This document shows positions 1 through 11,049 of a DNA stretch of 64,000 bases, in pieces. Positions within the stretch are counted from its first letter, which is position 1, and every line of letters begins with the position of its first letter. Source of the stretch: Clusia tigrina (Eukaryota; Arthropoda; Insecta; Diptera; Clusiidae); NCBI GenBank assembly GCA_920105625.2, contig OV050032.1, forward strand, positions 131,983,897 to 132,047,896. Direction: 5' to 3'. The notes under the pieces are model-generated. The model saw only the letters and a program-made list of their open reading frames with translations. It searched no databases and was not told the origin of the DNA. A program made the position numbers and the translations under genes.

Positions 1-167
1 AATTATATATATTTCTTAGAAAAAAAACACACAATAATTTAGGCACTTTATCAACAACAAACATTATTACACTATTATAAATTATAAATTAAATTGAATC
101 ACAACAAATTTTTAGAATTTTTCATTTAAAAATGTAATAAAATTATTTTGCAGAGTCTCTTGCCAAG
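1..167. other. AT-rich non-coding lead-in
   Basis: No coding signal was recognised. The stretch is AT-rich and ends in a pyrimidine-rich TTTTGCAG at about 146-153 that could be a splice acceptor for the short reading frame starting at 168. Confidence 0.4.
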
Positions 168-323
168 ATGTTATCTCAGTACACCAGAGTGAGATCGGGT
201 GTAAATGGCTTTCGGGCTAATGCTGTAGCTGCCTGCGTCCCGTTAAAACCGTGTCTTCAAGTACGTTCGATGTCGCGTCACCATTCAGTTGGCGGCACAG
301 GCTCAGTTGAGCATCAATCCTGA
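168..323 (+). CDS. short 51-residue ORF with a mitochondrial-presequence-like sequence
   Basis: An ATG at 168 opens a 51-codon frame ending in TGA at 321-323. An acceptor-like TTTTGCAG lies 15 bases upstream, so this could be a last exon or the first coding exon of a spliced gene. The peptide starts MLSQYTRVRSG, has several arginines, no acidic residue before position 48, and an RSMSRHH stretch, which fits a mitochondrial import signal. I do not recognise the protein. It sits directly upstream of the R1-clade element, so it could instead be a host gene truncated by that insertion or chance coding in an element leader. Which one cannot be decided from the sequence. Confidence 0.25.
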   Translation: MLSQYTRVRSGVNGFRANAVAACVPLKPCLQVRSMSRHHSVGGTGSVEHQS

Positions 324-476
324 CTAACGCTTATCCTGGCTCTGAATGCAAGTTCTCATGAAGACTTGTGCCAACCCTAGGTGGAACTCCCTGCTTGCAT
401 AGACAACCACATGGATATTTTCAAAGCGACTGTACAACGAACGGAGATAGCGGCTTGAAGCGAGAACCCATATAAA

Positions 477-1850
477 ATGAACACACCTCAGCAAACAACA
501 AAACAACAAACACAACCTCAAATACACCAAAAAGTAACTCCAAGCGATCCAGAAAGGGGAAGCTGTTTTAGAAGAAGTAGCAAAATAATGCGATCGCCAG
601 AAGAGGGAGTAACAAATCAGCAGCAACCCCAAGTGAATAACACACCGGCAGGTGGAGCGGGTAACAAATCTCGCACCGTCCCTGCCGAGAACCAAACGCC
701 TCTGGGTGCAAAAGGGAACCAACAAAAGCAGGAGTCTTCTGGAAATCCCACACCATTATTGATGAAATGTCCCGTCAGCTCACCCAGACAGGAATTCATC
801 ATAAAGATGAGAACGGCGGAAGAAGAAGTTCTCACGAAATGTCGGACAGTCTTGGCGAAGATGAAACAAGTCATGATCAAGCAGAAGAACGTGAGCATGG
901 ACGTAAAGACCCGAGTTTCCGAGCTAGACGAGCTTTTCGAAGTAAGGGAGAGCTATCGGCGAAACAGGATTTAAAAAGAGAACGAGCGCAATCTTGTTAC
1001 CGCACCGAAACTGCGGCATAAGGCCCTAACTAGCGCCTCAGCAACACCGACGATGGCCAGACCCAAACGAGCAGCTTCTAGCCCAGCAGAACCAGAAGAT
1101 TGGAAACAATTCTGTGAATTAAGGCTGATGGGTGGCAAACTGTCAAAAGAAGTAGACCTGTGGTAACACGAAGTGAAACACAAGAAAATTCAACTGCAAA
1201 GAATTCCGTGGGCGACAGCGATAAGTCACGAGCAACAATGCAAGGAAAACATAGGACAAAGAATACAAAATCAAAGTCCGAAGCCGTCCTTATCAAACCA
1301 GCAGAGGGTTTCAAATATGCGGACGCCCTAAAATGCATAAGCTGCAATGTCAAACCAGAGATTTCACAGATCAAGGTGCGACCGATCCGGAAAACAAGAG
1401 CAGGAGGGCTTCTGTTGCAGCTAGATAAAGGAGCAAAAGTGACAACGGGCTATTGTGAACTTTTAAAAGGTGCACTACAGGAGTCAGCAGTTGCGACTGA
1501 CCTTAAGCCAAGAGCCACGATAGCGATACGAGATCTCGATCTGCTCGCCACAAAGGAAGTAGCACATGAAGCGGTAAAGAAGACACTTCCCGAAAATATG
1601 AGAACTGCTTTCTGTGAGGATATAGTAACAATTATGACAGCACCAAATAGTCGAGAGCAGGTGCGAGCCTATGTAACGATGTCATTGAAGCTCGCCAATC
1701 TAGTGCTGAAGAAATTTCCCATCAGGAACGGATGTGTTAACGGCAGATTAAGGCCAGGGATTAACATAAAACGATGTTTCCGGTGATTTGCTCCTGGTCA
1801 CCTAACATGGCAGTGGTCCTCAAAGGAAAAGTGATCAATACCTCACTTTG
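477..1850 (+). pseudogene. R1-type ORF1 (gag-like), broken
   Basis: The first frame (477-974) starts with a Gln/Thr/Pro/Asn-rich low-complexity head and has a charged helix near its end. A second frame (1160-1786) carries the conserved gag core and the beginning of a zinc knuckle. In the knuckle (about 1770-1820) the second cysteine codon is TGA, which ends the frame, and a later cysteine reads Trp, so the CCHC motif is destroyed; the following APGHLTWQ is still legible. In living relatives the protein binds element RNA to form the transposition particle. At least one frameshift lies between 974 and 1160. Confidence 0.65.
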
Positions 1851-1858
1851 ATAAGCTG

Positions 1859-4530
1859 CTACTTCACTCCAAGTGACTGCGCAGAAGTGTTCCAGAGAAG
1901 AGATCGATGACTTCGAAGATAAAGCTCAGGAGTTCTGAGCACCGCTCATCATCGCTGGCGATTTTAACTCCAAAGCAGTCGAATGGGGAATGCAAACAAC
2001 GAATTCAAGGGGCCAACGAGTACTGGACATGGTCGCGAGACTGGGACTGGTCGTCGTTAACACAGGGACCACTGCCACTTTTAGAAGACATGAATGCGAC
2101 AGTACAATTCCAGATATTACACTAGCTTCTGAGAGCATTGCTCACAGAGTAAATACATGGAAATTCTTAGAAGACTACAATGGAAACGATCACTAATACA
2201 TTAAAAAAGTGCCAAGCACACATGACCACAACATAAGTGGACGAGGAACTCGCAAGTGGAATGTATAAAAGTTAAACGCGGAAGTGCTACTTGCTGAGCT
2301 TGAGGCAAACATTCCATTAGACAACCACGTCAGCGATGCTAATAGCAAGGTGAAGCAGACCATGCAGTGTATAGAGAGAGCCCGTAGCAAAGCGATGCCG
2401 AAAATAAGACCAAATAAACACAAGAAAGCCGTTTACTGGTCGACAGAGGAAATAGCTCAACTCATAGGGATCTTTCTGCGGTGTAGAAGAAAGTACACTA
2501 GGGCCATTCGTGTAGGATCCGCGATTGCCGAAAGAGCATATCTCCAAGCTGCTATTAAAACCTTTAAAACTGCTATTCGCACTAGCAAGGAGAAGAAATG
2601 GGAGGAGCTCCGAAACGAGATAAACAACAACCCATGGGGACTGAGAAATAAAGTCGTAATAAAATATCTTGGAGCAAGAGCATCGGTACCCCAACTAGAA
2701 GACCATGCTATGGAAAACATAGTACGCGCTATTCCCAATACACGCCATAAGAGAAGAATTGGAAGTGCTGGTCAAGGACGTCCCACCTCCTTTCACGGAA
2801 GATGAACTTAAAGCAGCTGCCATCACCCTACAGACAGACAAAGCACCGGGTATTGACGGTAATCCAGCAGAAGTCTTCAAAATAGTATCAAATGGCCATG
2901 CACAAGTTCTTCTCGATATGTACAATGCCTGCCTGACAGAAGGAATATTCCCAGACGTATGGAAAAGACAGAGGCTAGTGCTCATCAGTAAGGGAAAAGG
3001 AAACTCCGAATCACCGTCAGCATATCGACCACTGTGTATACTAAATACCGCGGGCAAAGTTTTGAAGCGACTACTGAAACCCCGAATAGCAGCAGCCATC
3101 GAAAACGCTGGGGGATTACCCACTCGCCACCACGGTTTTCGGCCAGGAAAAACCACAATTGGCGCTGTAGAATACGTCAGAGAAAGTGTGCTAGCGGCAC
3201 AGGAAGGAAATCACTACGCCGGGCGAGTGGTACTCCTTGTTACATTAGACGTCAGAAACACTTTCAACAGCGCTAGGTGGGTGGACATGATCGAAGCACT
3301 CGAAAATCATATTCGGATACAACTTTTCTGCAGAAGATAATCCGGAGCTACCTCAAAGATCGAATGTTGATATACGAAACCAACAATGGCGCCAGAAGCA
3401 AAACCATCGCGTCAGGGGCACCGCAAGGGTCAATCCTCGGACCGGACCTTTGGAATATAAGCTACGACAGAATTTTGCACATAGAGATGCCAAATGACAC
3501 CTCATCTAGTCGGATACGCAGACGCCATTGCGGCTGTCAGCATGGTACGCGACTCGGAAGATAGCCGAACCAGGTCACGATCAGAACGCAGAAATGGCTC
3601 GATTCACACGGTTTAAAGTTGGCCACGGAAAAGACGAAACTGCTATTCCTCACAGCATATTCCAATCGAAATTGACTTGAGAATTTGCTCCGAGGCCATC
3701 AGCACTTAAAAGTACCTGGGAATTCAGCTTGACTCCAAGCTCACCTACTGGGCGCAAAAGCAAAATGCGGCGGCTAAGGCAGCACGGGTAACGGCTTCTT
3801 TCAGCAGACGAATGGCAAACATTGGAGGACCGACATCCAGCAAGAGGATGACAATGCACTCTATTCTGCTGTATGGTACTGAATTGGTGGCCGACAAGCT
3901 GAAGGTGCACGCCCGAAGAAAAGTTTTATTCATCGTCCACCGACCCGCAGATCTGCGAGAAGCTTCAGCGTGCTGTACTGTATCGGAGCCGGCAATTATG
4001 GTAATTAGCTGCTTAATCCCTATCGATTTCTTGGCCCTCGAACGCAAACACCTACGAAAAGCCAAAATCGGTAAAAATACCAGAGGAACCGCGCAGGATA
4101 TAAAGCAACAGATTCTGCAAGTACCTACACCGAATGGGAAAAATTGGAAGGCCTGAGTGCATATACGGCGATAGCAATGAGGATGATGAAAGAGCATACC
4201 TTTTTCGAATGCACAGGGTAGCAAACAGAGCGCACCACGCTTGAAATGGAAATCGGGAAAACTTTAGCCACCGAAAACATTGTGTAGGTTATGCTACGTA
4301 GCAAAGAGACCTGGGACCACGTAGATAAATATGTAGAAAATGTTCTCCGGCGGAAAAAGCGGGACCTGGACGCAGGAATAATGTTGAGAGTCCAATAGGG
4401 ACGAAGTGAGCATCTCCACCTTGAAAGAAGTATAAAAGGGATCCAGGGTGGGGAGACGTTCTTAGCGAGATAGTCGGATGTTTTAGTGAGCGCAATCCTC
4501 ACATACAAAATCTATGACGACAGTTTTGAT
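1859..4530 (+). pseudogene. R1-type ORF2: endonuclease remnant, reverse transcriptase, C-terminal domain
   Basis: The endonuclease part reads IIAGDFNSKAVEWG and then a DITLAS motif across 1940-2200. The RT begins near 2750, with APGIDGNPAEV and YRPLCILNTAGKVLKRL blocks and a GFRPGKTT motif (2760-3340). A frameshift near 3330 moves to the frame with GAPQGSILGPDLWNI (3277-3564). The catalytic box at 3515-3526 reads Tyr-Ala-Asp-Ala in place of Tyr-Ala-Asp-Asp. The C-terminal region (3600-4500) retains the FFEC and IGKTLATENIV motifs typical of R1-clade ends, with several stops. The protein would nick the target and copy the element RNA; this copy cannot. Confidence 0.75.
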
Positions 4531-4637
4531 TATGTAAAAGGAATATTTACCCTCTCTACCCACAAACAAAAAATAAAATATCGTTCAGAAAATGTAAATA
4601 AACTCCCAATGTTCAAATTCCTATCGCTTGAGTGTAG

Positions 4638-4870
4638 TATAGTCAAATTTATTTAATTACTGCACTTTACACTTTATATCAGGTTTAAAATTATTGTTAA
4701 TACAAGTTGAACTCTACTTATTTATCTATTGATTACGAACTTTTAATAATGCTACTGTAATATAGTCAAATTTATTTAATTACTGCACTTTAAAATTATT
4801 GTTAATACAAGTTGTACTTTACTTATATCTTTATTGATTACGAACTTATTGATGTGCACACTGCTACTGT
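4638..4870. repeat. 123-bp imperfect tandem duplication in an LTR remnant
   Basis: A unit beginning TATAGTCAAATTTATTTAAT at 4638 recurs at 4761 with small deletions. Both units contain a TTGATTACGAACTT segment. The composition matches the U5/R part of the Gypsy LTRs found elsewhere in the window. Confidence 0.6.
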
Positions 4871-5009
4871 ACGTCCGTCTGGGGACATTTTATGTTGGTT
4901 TATCTACACCTAAAGTAGTGAATCAGCTACTAATACAATATACCACATAAACAATTGCTTTCTTTCAGGTTCCCATTTAGTTTCAAGGGCTGAGCTTATT
5001 TATGTTTCA
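4638..5009 (-). repeat. LTR remnant of the minus-strand Gypsy fragment
   Basis: It is placed where the 3' LTR of the fragment is expected, next to the integrase end. It finishes in TTTCA followed by TTAATCTTGTTCCGCCC, as in the intact element after 24452. It is strongly decayed and contains the 123-bp duplication. Confidence 0.5.
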
Positions 5010-5059
5010 TTTAATCTTGTTCCGCCCGAAAAGCTATAATACTGCAACCATTATAAAGA

Positions 5060-5579
5060 GCTAGACTACCCCGATGAACGCTTTTCATTTTGGTTCTGAC
5101 ATTTCTCGCCAATACTACATAATTTAATTTTGGTTTCTCACCTTGCAAGGACCTTCCCAGTGTGCAAGCAATTTTGGCGATAATCCATTTTTGCTCAGCG
5201 GGTTATGAAGCCCTTCCTGAAAATCATTGGTATTTGCTCGTACGTCATATCTGTGTTTCATTTTGTCACTCATCAGTTGAGTGCGGTTTCTGATGTTTGC
5301 ATGAATTTCAATCAACTGTGTTCGTTGTTCAGCTATATAACAGTTGCATGAAAGTTCTGTACATGAGTAAGCACCGAATTTCAGATCTGCAGGTAATTTT
5401 ATATCACAGCCGAAAAAAGCTCTGGCTGATGTCCTGAGTTGCATGACGGTATAACATTAGGGGTATGTGTTGGTCTCAAAATTTCTGATTTCTGCCCACA
5501 AATTTCCTGAGGTATTCCTCCAGAGTACGATTAAATTTTTCCACCATTCCATCGGATTGCGGGTGTAAATGGGTTTGTT
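5060..5579 (-). pseudogene. Gypsy integrase C-terminal part
   Basis: Minus-strand frames give LHPQSDGMVEKFNRTLEEYL (5580-5500), which includes the catalytic Glu region of the integrase core. The downstream frame 5444-5124 has LPADLKFGAYS, TQLMSDKMKHRYDVRAN and HWEGPCKV, the last matching the GPY-type C-terminal module. Frameshifts separate the pieces. It is homologous to the integrase at 24464-25198. The core upstream of 5580 is displaced to 6091 by the insertion at 5580-6090. Confidence 0.7.
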
Positions 5580-6090
5580 GTGAGTTAGAATTAAGCTGCC
5601 TGCGAGTAGTTGACTCACAGCACCGACTCCTAACAGATACTACACATTTGGTGTGGTTAGCTTTAAGCAATTAAGTTAAGTAAGAAAGCACATATTTTTA
5701 GGGTGCGAGTATTATAAATAACCAGAATTTATGTACTAATGATTATGTAAACTTTTAAGGTGTTACAGTTCCGCAGTCGAGTGGACGAAGGGCATTGGAA
5801 TAAAGAATGCACCATCGACATTTTTACAGTAAAGTAGATCAGTTGGCTTGACCACCTGACACCAATTAGCAGGTGCGAAATTGGAACACCAGTACGCAGA
5901 CGGAAAGTGTTCTTTGTAAATAGTATATAAGAATTAGTATTTTAAGAATAAAGTTTCCTGTTGTTTTCTAACTAAACAAAGTGAGTGTTGTTTAGTCTGT
6001 GAATAAGTATTAAGTTTGCAGGTGCACGCGCGCCCGGGACAGGCAGCAAGAGGACGTCCCCGAGGACTCCAGCAAATACGGTCCCCAACA
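5580..6090. mobile_element. probable solo LTR inserted in the Gypsy integrase
   Basis: Integrase homology stops at about 5579 and resumes at 6091, so about 511 bp were inserted. The insert begins near TGAGTTAG (5581), ends in CCCCAACA (6090), and has a TATA-like TAGTATATAAG near 5922 followed by an AATAAA signal, as expected of an LTR. The flanks carry an imperfect GTTGTT duplication (5574-5579 and 6092-6097). No coding sequence was seen. The superfamily is unknown, and another element type is possible. Confidence 0.5.
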
Positions 6091-8112
6091 GGTTGTTCGA
6101 GTTGTGTATATGACCGTCAATTCACTCATTATCTTGAATATCGCTGACCCGAAATTTCTGCCTAGGTCCGAATGTAACTCCAGGGGAGCTCTAAATCTGA
6201 AGACCCAATTATCTGCAAAGGTCTATGCTTTTTGATCGGGAATCGGATGTACTTCTAGCCATTTCCTAAAATAATCGAATACGACGAGAACATATTTGTT
6301 GCCGAAATCATTCCTTGGAAAACGGATCACCGATGCCCATTGCAATACGCTTAAATTGCGCAGTCACATTGCATAAGTGCATTTTACCTCGACTACGACG
6401 GAACGGCCTTTTGGCAGCTGTATACCTGATCCAGTCAACTAATTGCTGGCAAACAACCCAATAAAATCGTGATTTAATTATTGGTATTAATTATATTAAT
6501 ATTTACGTTTTAGTTATTCCCAAATAACCTCCGATAGGCACACTATGGTATTCCTTGAAAATATCTCTTATTCTTGCCTGAAAAGCTACAATCGTAGTTA
6601 TTCCACTTTCCTCTCCGACCCACGATTTTTTCTCATTCTGGGCCAATATGTTGTTCTTTATTTATTTTCTCCGCTGTCCATTCTGCGTCTGGTAAAACCG
6701 CCATCGAACGGACATCGACTAATCCTTCTTTCCTATCAGCTTTAGAACAGAGCTTGTATATCACATTGCAAGGACGCCGTGCTATTGCATCAGCATTCCC
6801 GTGACTTCCGGCTCAGCGATTTTCTATTGTGAAATCATAGCTTTGCTGTCTCTCAATCCATCTTGCCAGCTGTCCTTCAGAATTTTTGAAATTTAATAGC
6901 CAGCGCAGAATAGCGTGATCCCTTCTCAAAAAAAAAGTTTGTCCATACAAATACTTATTAAAGTGCTTCATCCACTGCATAACCGCCAAAATCTCTCTCC
7001 TTGTGTAACAACAATAATTTCGCTCAGACTTTGATAAGATATTGCTGAAGTAGGCTATTACTCTTTCATGTCCGTAAATAAGTTGCGACAGGACACCACC
7101 AATCCCGAAGCCATTTGCATCCATGAATTGGATACGCAAGTGTCCGAGCTGTACACAAAACCTATTTCAGTCTATTGAATGCCTTCTCCTGTTCGTTTTT
7201 CCACTCAAAAGGACAATTATTCCTGAATAATTCATGCAAACTACCGTCCACGTCTGCGAAACTTGGAACAACGTCTGTAATGTGTGCAAGAAGCCAAAAA
7301 GCTACTCATCTCATGCTAACTAGTCGTTCTTGGCCAATCCCTTTCTGAGTATATCTTAGCTGTATCTGTGTGTACTTCTTCACGTGAGAATTTATGTCCA
7401 AGGTACTTGATTTCGTTCTGGAATAACGAGCATTTCTTTGCGCTTAGCTTCAACCGTGAAGCTCCTAATCGCATCAATACTTCTTCCAAATTCTTCAAGA
7501 GGTCCTCGAATTCCTTTCCCATAGAGATGATATCATCTAGGTTTACCAGGCACGTTTTCTAGTGGAGAATCATTAGGAAATATTCCATTGGGGGTTCAAA
7601 TGTTGCTGGAGCATTAAACATTCCGAATGGCATCACCAAAAATTCCCATAGTACATTACCAGCATTGAATGCTGTCTTTTCCTTGTCTTCTTCATCTACT
7701 GCCACTTGCCAATATCCGCTTTGTAAATTCAGCGTCGAGAACCAATTTGAAGCAGAAAGTGTGTCCAAGGTATAATCGATTCGAGGTAGTGTATCTTTCT
7801 TCTGGCATGGAATCTTTCTTCATGACCTCATTAAGTATCCGATAGTCTACACAGAAACATATGTGCTATTTTTGCCGGAGCTACTCTTTTTGACGAATGG
7901 GCTTTATATCACTAGTGTCGATTGTGTGTTTTACTATCTTTGTTCTGCCTCCGTTTTTACCCTTTTCAGCAAATACTGATCTATATCTTGCTAAGAGTTG
8001 TCTAGCTGTTTTATGCTGTTCTGTGGATAACTCTCTAGTCGAATTTTTCGCCAGATCCTTCAGTACATTTTTATCAGCTGGTATCCTACTTTTCGAGGCT
8101 CCCACAATTTAC
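6091..8112 (-). pseudogene. Gypsy pol fragment: RT, RNase H and integrase N-terminal part
   Basis: On the minus strand, 8105-7881 corresponds to the leader of RT, 7768-7559 carries NWFSTLNLQSGYWQVAVDEE, 7522-7316 carries the palm/thumb region KKCSLFQNEIKYLGHKF, and 7139-6813 carries the RNase H region (ANGFGIGGVLSQL, HAILRWLLNF). Integrase zinc-binding and core sequence continue to 6091. Frameshifts and stops are frequent. The segment is the homologue of 25098-27330 in the full-length copy. Confidence 0.7.
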
Positions 8113-8325
8113 AATTACTCTGAATTTCGATTCTACAGATTTTTCGAACGCATCTCAATTTCACAAAACTTCCTATGTATCATCTCTGACATTTCTTTCA
8201 TCTGCTGTGAGATCTGTTCCGCTAATTGAGTAAGTCCTGTGTCACTTTGCTGTAACTGTTCTTTGACATCCTCTTTGACTGTTTGAGTATTTTGTTGTAA
8301 CTGTATCTGTATTTCCCTGATGACA
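8113..8325 (-). pseudogene. Gypsy gag remnant (coiled-coil region)
   Basis: The nucleotide sequence CAATTTCACAAAACTTCC (about 8157) and the TTGAGTAAGTCCTGTGTCAC stretch match the gag of the full-length element at 28850-28990. It is joined to the RT leader by an internal deletion that removed the capsid, zinc knuckle and protease parts. The piece ends abruptly at the LTR of the plus-strand copy. Confidence 0.6.
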
Positions 8326-8564
8326 ATATCAATAGCAACAGTAAAAGTATTAAATATTAATAAATTTGATTGAATGAATAAATAAATAAAGTGCTAAATT
8401 GTATTAAAAGTAGCTATAAGTCGAAGATTAATATTGTAAATTGTAATAATTAAATAAAAGTAATTATTGTAATTTTACCAAGCGATTGATTATGGCACAA
8501 TACAGCGGTACGAATTCGAGTACTGAGAATAAGTTTAAATTGTCAGGAAGGCAATTTCGTAACA
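8326..8564 (+). repeat. 5' LTR, truncated, of the plus-strand Gypsy fragment
   Basis: It ends in GGCAATTTCGTAACA (to 8564), the U5 end seen in the other LTRs of this family. The U3 part is missing because the sequence joins minus-strand gag at about 8325. Confidence 0.6.
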
Positions 8565-8566
8565 GC

Positions 8567-8583
8567 TGGTGTCAGAAGTGGGA
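8567..8583 (+). promoter_or_regulatory. tRNA primer-binding site
   Basis: TGGTGTCAGAAGTGGGA lies two bases after the LTR end, beginning TGG as the complement of a tRNA CCA end. The sequence is of the tRNA-Leu type used by mdg3/micropia-like elements (assignment from memory). The same site occurs at 29399-29415 in the intact copy. Confidence 0.65.
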
Positions 8584-8603
8584 TTGTGTATCAGTAATAA
8601 ACA

Positions 8604-9790
8604 ATGGTTAAATTTAAAAAAACTGAAATTGGAGCACTCAAGAAGGAGCTTGAACGCTTTGATTTCCAGACATAAGGACTTAAAGTGGACCTGCAGGTGC
8701 TGCTAAGCACCGCATTGGAGGAGCGGGCTATAGATGTCGATGTGCATGAATTTAAATTTGAAAAATTAACGACATCTCGACAGGAAAATACACCACACGG
8801 AACTAATACGGGTAACTTCGACATGACACTCCTCCGGGCAATACAGATGTAGTTGTAACAAATCGATCCGAATATACATCAGCAATTAAAGCAAAGCGAT
8901 GACAAGATGCAGCAGCGCTTACAGCAGAGTGAAACACGACTTACTCAACTAGAGGAAAAATCTCACAGCGGATGAAAGAAATGTCCGAGATGGCAGAGAG
9001 GAAGGTTTGTGAAAGTAAGCCATGGCACAATTGAAAACTTTTTAGAAAAAATTCATTGCGAATGAGCAAAAGCAGAACGAATTTAAACAACAAATAGAAC
9101 AGAGGATACACCTACTACAGGAGGTTTAATTGCCTATGCCAGCTTTATCCTCAAAAAAACTGAAGCCTCCCACTTATGATGTAACTACGACATTTAGAGT
9201 TTTCAAAATTAAGTTTAAGATGACCGCTAGCAAAATTGATTGGAGTACTCGTGAAAAAGGTTGCGGAATTCACCGTGTCATTGAAAGGTGCTGCTGCTGA
9301 TTAACTTCAAACCATCTCAAAATGTGACCGAGACTGTTATAAAAACTTGATGAATTCCTTTCAGCGGAAGAATGGTAGTGAACATCGTAAGCAGATGAAC
9401 CAAGTCGAGGTTCGAATACGTATACAGAAGAGTGGTGAGTGTCTATCCAGGAGAGATAACTGAGAGTTGTATGATACACACCTTCGTATATGGAGTTCGC
9501 GATACGGAGATAAAGCGTTCTGCGATAACTAATTTGAAAGCTACATATATGGAGACAGTAGCTAGCGCTTTGACATCAGAGACCAGAGCATTGGTGTGCC
9601 AGCCAGTATACAGAGCCCGACAGGTTTGAATCGAAAGCGGACAAAGTTTCAAGGGGATATGCTTTACCTGCGGAGAGGTGTCCGACCTGGCTCGTAATTG
9701 TCAGTCGAGATGAAAACGTTACACAACACGGTCGCCAGTAAGATAGCCAAAGCAAGTCAGATTCCAAAATAGGGAATCCGAAAATATGGA
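8604..9790 (+). pseudogene. Gypsy gag, heavily broken
   Basis: The ATG at 8604 matches the gag start of the intact element (MVKF...). The product begins with a SAP-like helix, then Gln-rich coiled coil, capsid and a zinc knuckle. Legible segments include RSAITNLKATYMETVASALT (about 9518) and FTCGEVSDLARNC (about 9665), where the knuckle His has become Asp. Stops and frameshifts occur every 50-150 bases. Confidence 0.65.
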
Positions 9791-9857
9791 TAAGCTGTCG
9801 TCAAACTAGCAGAACATAGCAGAGGGGGAAAATACGGGAGTGTTGATGCATTATCGC

Positions 9858-11010
9858 AATGTTCTTGCAGTGTAGAATGCAAGCACTCTTCAAAAGCTGA
9901 AAGGAAAGAAGGATGTCCGCTTAATGGCTGTTTTACCAGACGAAAAATGGACAACGGAGAAACTAAAGGAAGAACAACAAAATGATCCAGAAATGTCAAA
10001 AATCGTGTAAAGTAAGAGAAAAGGGAAACGAGCAGAATGGAATGAAAGATCAACTTAAAGTCCGGTAGAGAAAGCATATTGGGCCAAATTGAATAGCTTA
10101 AGGCTGGAAGATGTATATTTATTCCATTTCTGGGAGAGCGTAGATGGGAAAACTACGAAGAACTTGATTGTAGTTCCCAACAAAAGAATCAAGGAATACC
10201 ATTGTGGGCCTATCGGAGGACATTTGGAAACAAAACCGTCGAGAAAATTAAAGCATGATTTAATTAGTTTAGTTGCCATCAAATCAGTAATTGACTGGAA
10301 TAGTGCTTGTGAAAAATGCACCGCCGCCAAGGGACCGAGCAGTCACTGTCAGGGGAAAATGCGTTAATACTAATTGGGAGCACCATTTGAACTATTCCAA
10401 TGAGTGATTTCGGCAACAAATATGTAATCGTAATAATCGATTATTTTAGCAAATGGCCAGAAGTATATCCGATTCCCGATCAAGAAGCTAAGACCATTGC
10501 AGATGCATTACCAATAATTGTTGGGCACACACAAAACTTGAACAACCCGTTTACACCCGCAATCCGATGGAATGGTGGAAAAATTTAATCGTACTCTGGG
10601 GGAACACCGCAGGAAGTGTGTGGACAGAAATCAGAAAGATTTAGACCAACATATACGCCTAATGGTATACCGACCTGCAACTCAGGACACCAGCCAAGGC
10701 TATTTTCGGTTGTGATATAACTTCCATAGAGCCGTTATGTAGCTGAACAACGATCACAGTTGAATGAAATTCACGGAAACATGAGAAATCGCACACAACT
10801 GATGAGTGATAAAATGAAAGCTAGATATGAAGTACGAACAAACGCCAATAGTTTTCAGGAAGGCCAGCTAGAATCCGCAAAGAAGAAGTGACTGTCTCCA
10901 AAACTGTTACCACACTGGAAGATCTTTATAAGGTGATAAAGCGAATCAACGATGTAGTATACCGCATCCAGTTGGCGAGAAATGTCAGGAAAAAATGATA
11001 GTGAAAGTTG
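9858..11010 (+). pseudogene. Gypsy integrase (zinc-binding and core), broken
   Basis: Frames carry DVRLMAVLPDEKW (about 9910), LNSLRLEDVYLFHFWES (10089-10330, the HHCC region with ACEKCTAAKG) and GNKYVIVIIDYFSKWPEVYP (about 10410, first catalytic Asp). The PNNPFTPAIRW segment at about 10545 shows a deletion that removed the second catalytic Asp. The C-terminal GPY-like region is legible to about 11010. Confidence 0.65.
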
Positions 11011-11049
11011 CAGTACTAACTTTGTTCGGAACGAACAAGATTAGGTGGA

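Larger units (their letters stand above)
324..4600 (+). mobile_element. R1-clade non-LTR retrotransposon, decayed, near full length
   Basis: This plus-strand element carries an ORF1 gag-like region (477 to about 1850), then an apurinic-type endonuclease remnant, a reverse transcriptase and a long C-terminal region (about 1860-4530). The RT motifs and the C-terminal cysteine region resemble the R1/TRAS/Waldo group. Frameshifts and stops are scattered through both ORFs, and the N-terminal half of the endonuclease is missing. The 5' limit is uncertain, and the 3' end runs without a clear poly(A) tail into LTR-like sequence at about 4600. No target duplication was found. Confidence 0.75.
4638..8325 (-). 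mobile_element. Gypsy-type LTR retrotransposon fragment (minus strand), internally deleted
   Basis: Read on the minus strand this fragment matches the full-length Gypsy element at 23802-30068: a gag piece (8325-8113), then RT, RNase H, integrase and an LTR remnant ending at about 5009. The part from late gag through protease is missing, so gag joins directly to the start of RT near 8112. A separate insertion of about 510 bp splits integrase at 5580-6090. Many frameshifts show it is an old copy. It abuts, head to head, a related plus-strand fragment at 8326. Confidence 0.75.

Noticed and set aside
2193..3156. Several minus-strand ORFs opposite the R1-type RT
   Set aside because: Antisense shadows of the RT reading; no independent motifs.
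8326..8327. Possible target duplication between minus and plus Gypsy copies
   Set aside because: No repeated flank could be found at the other end of the plus copy.
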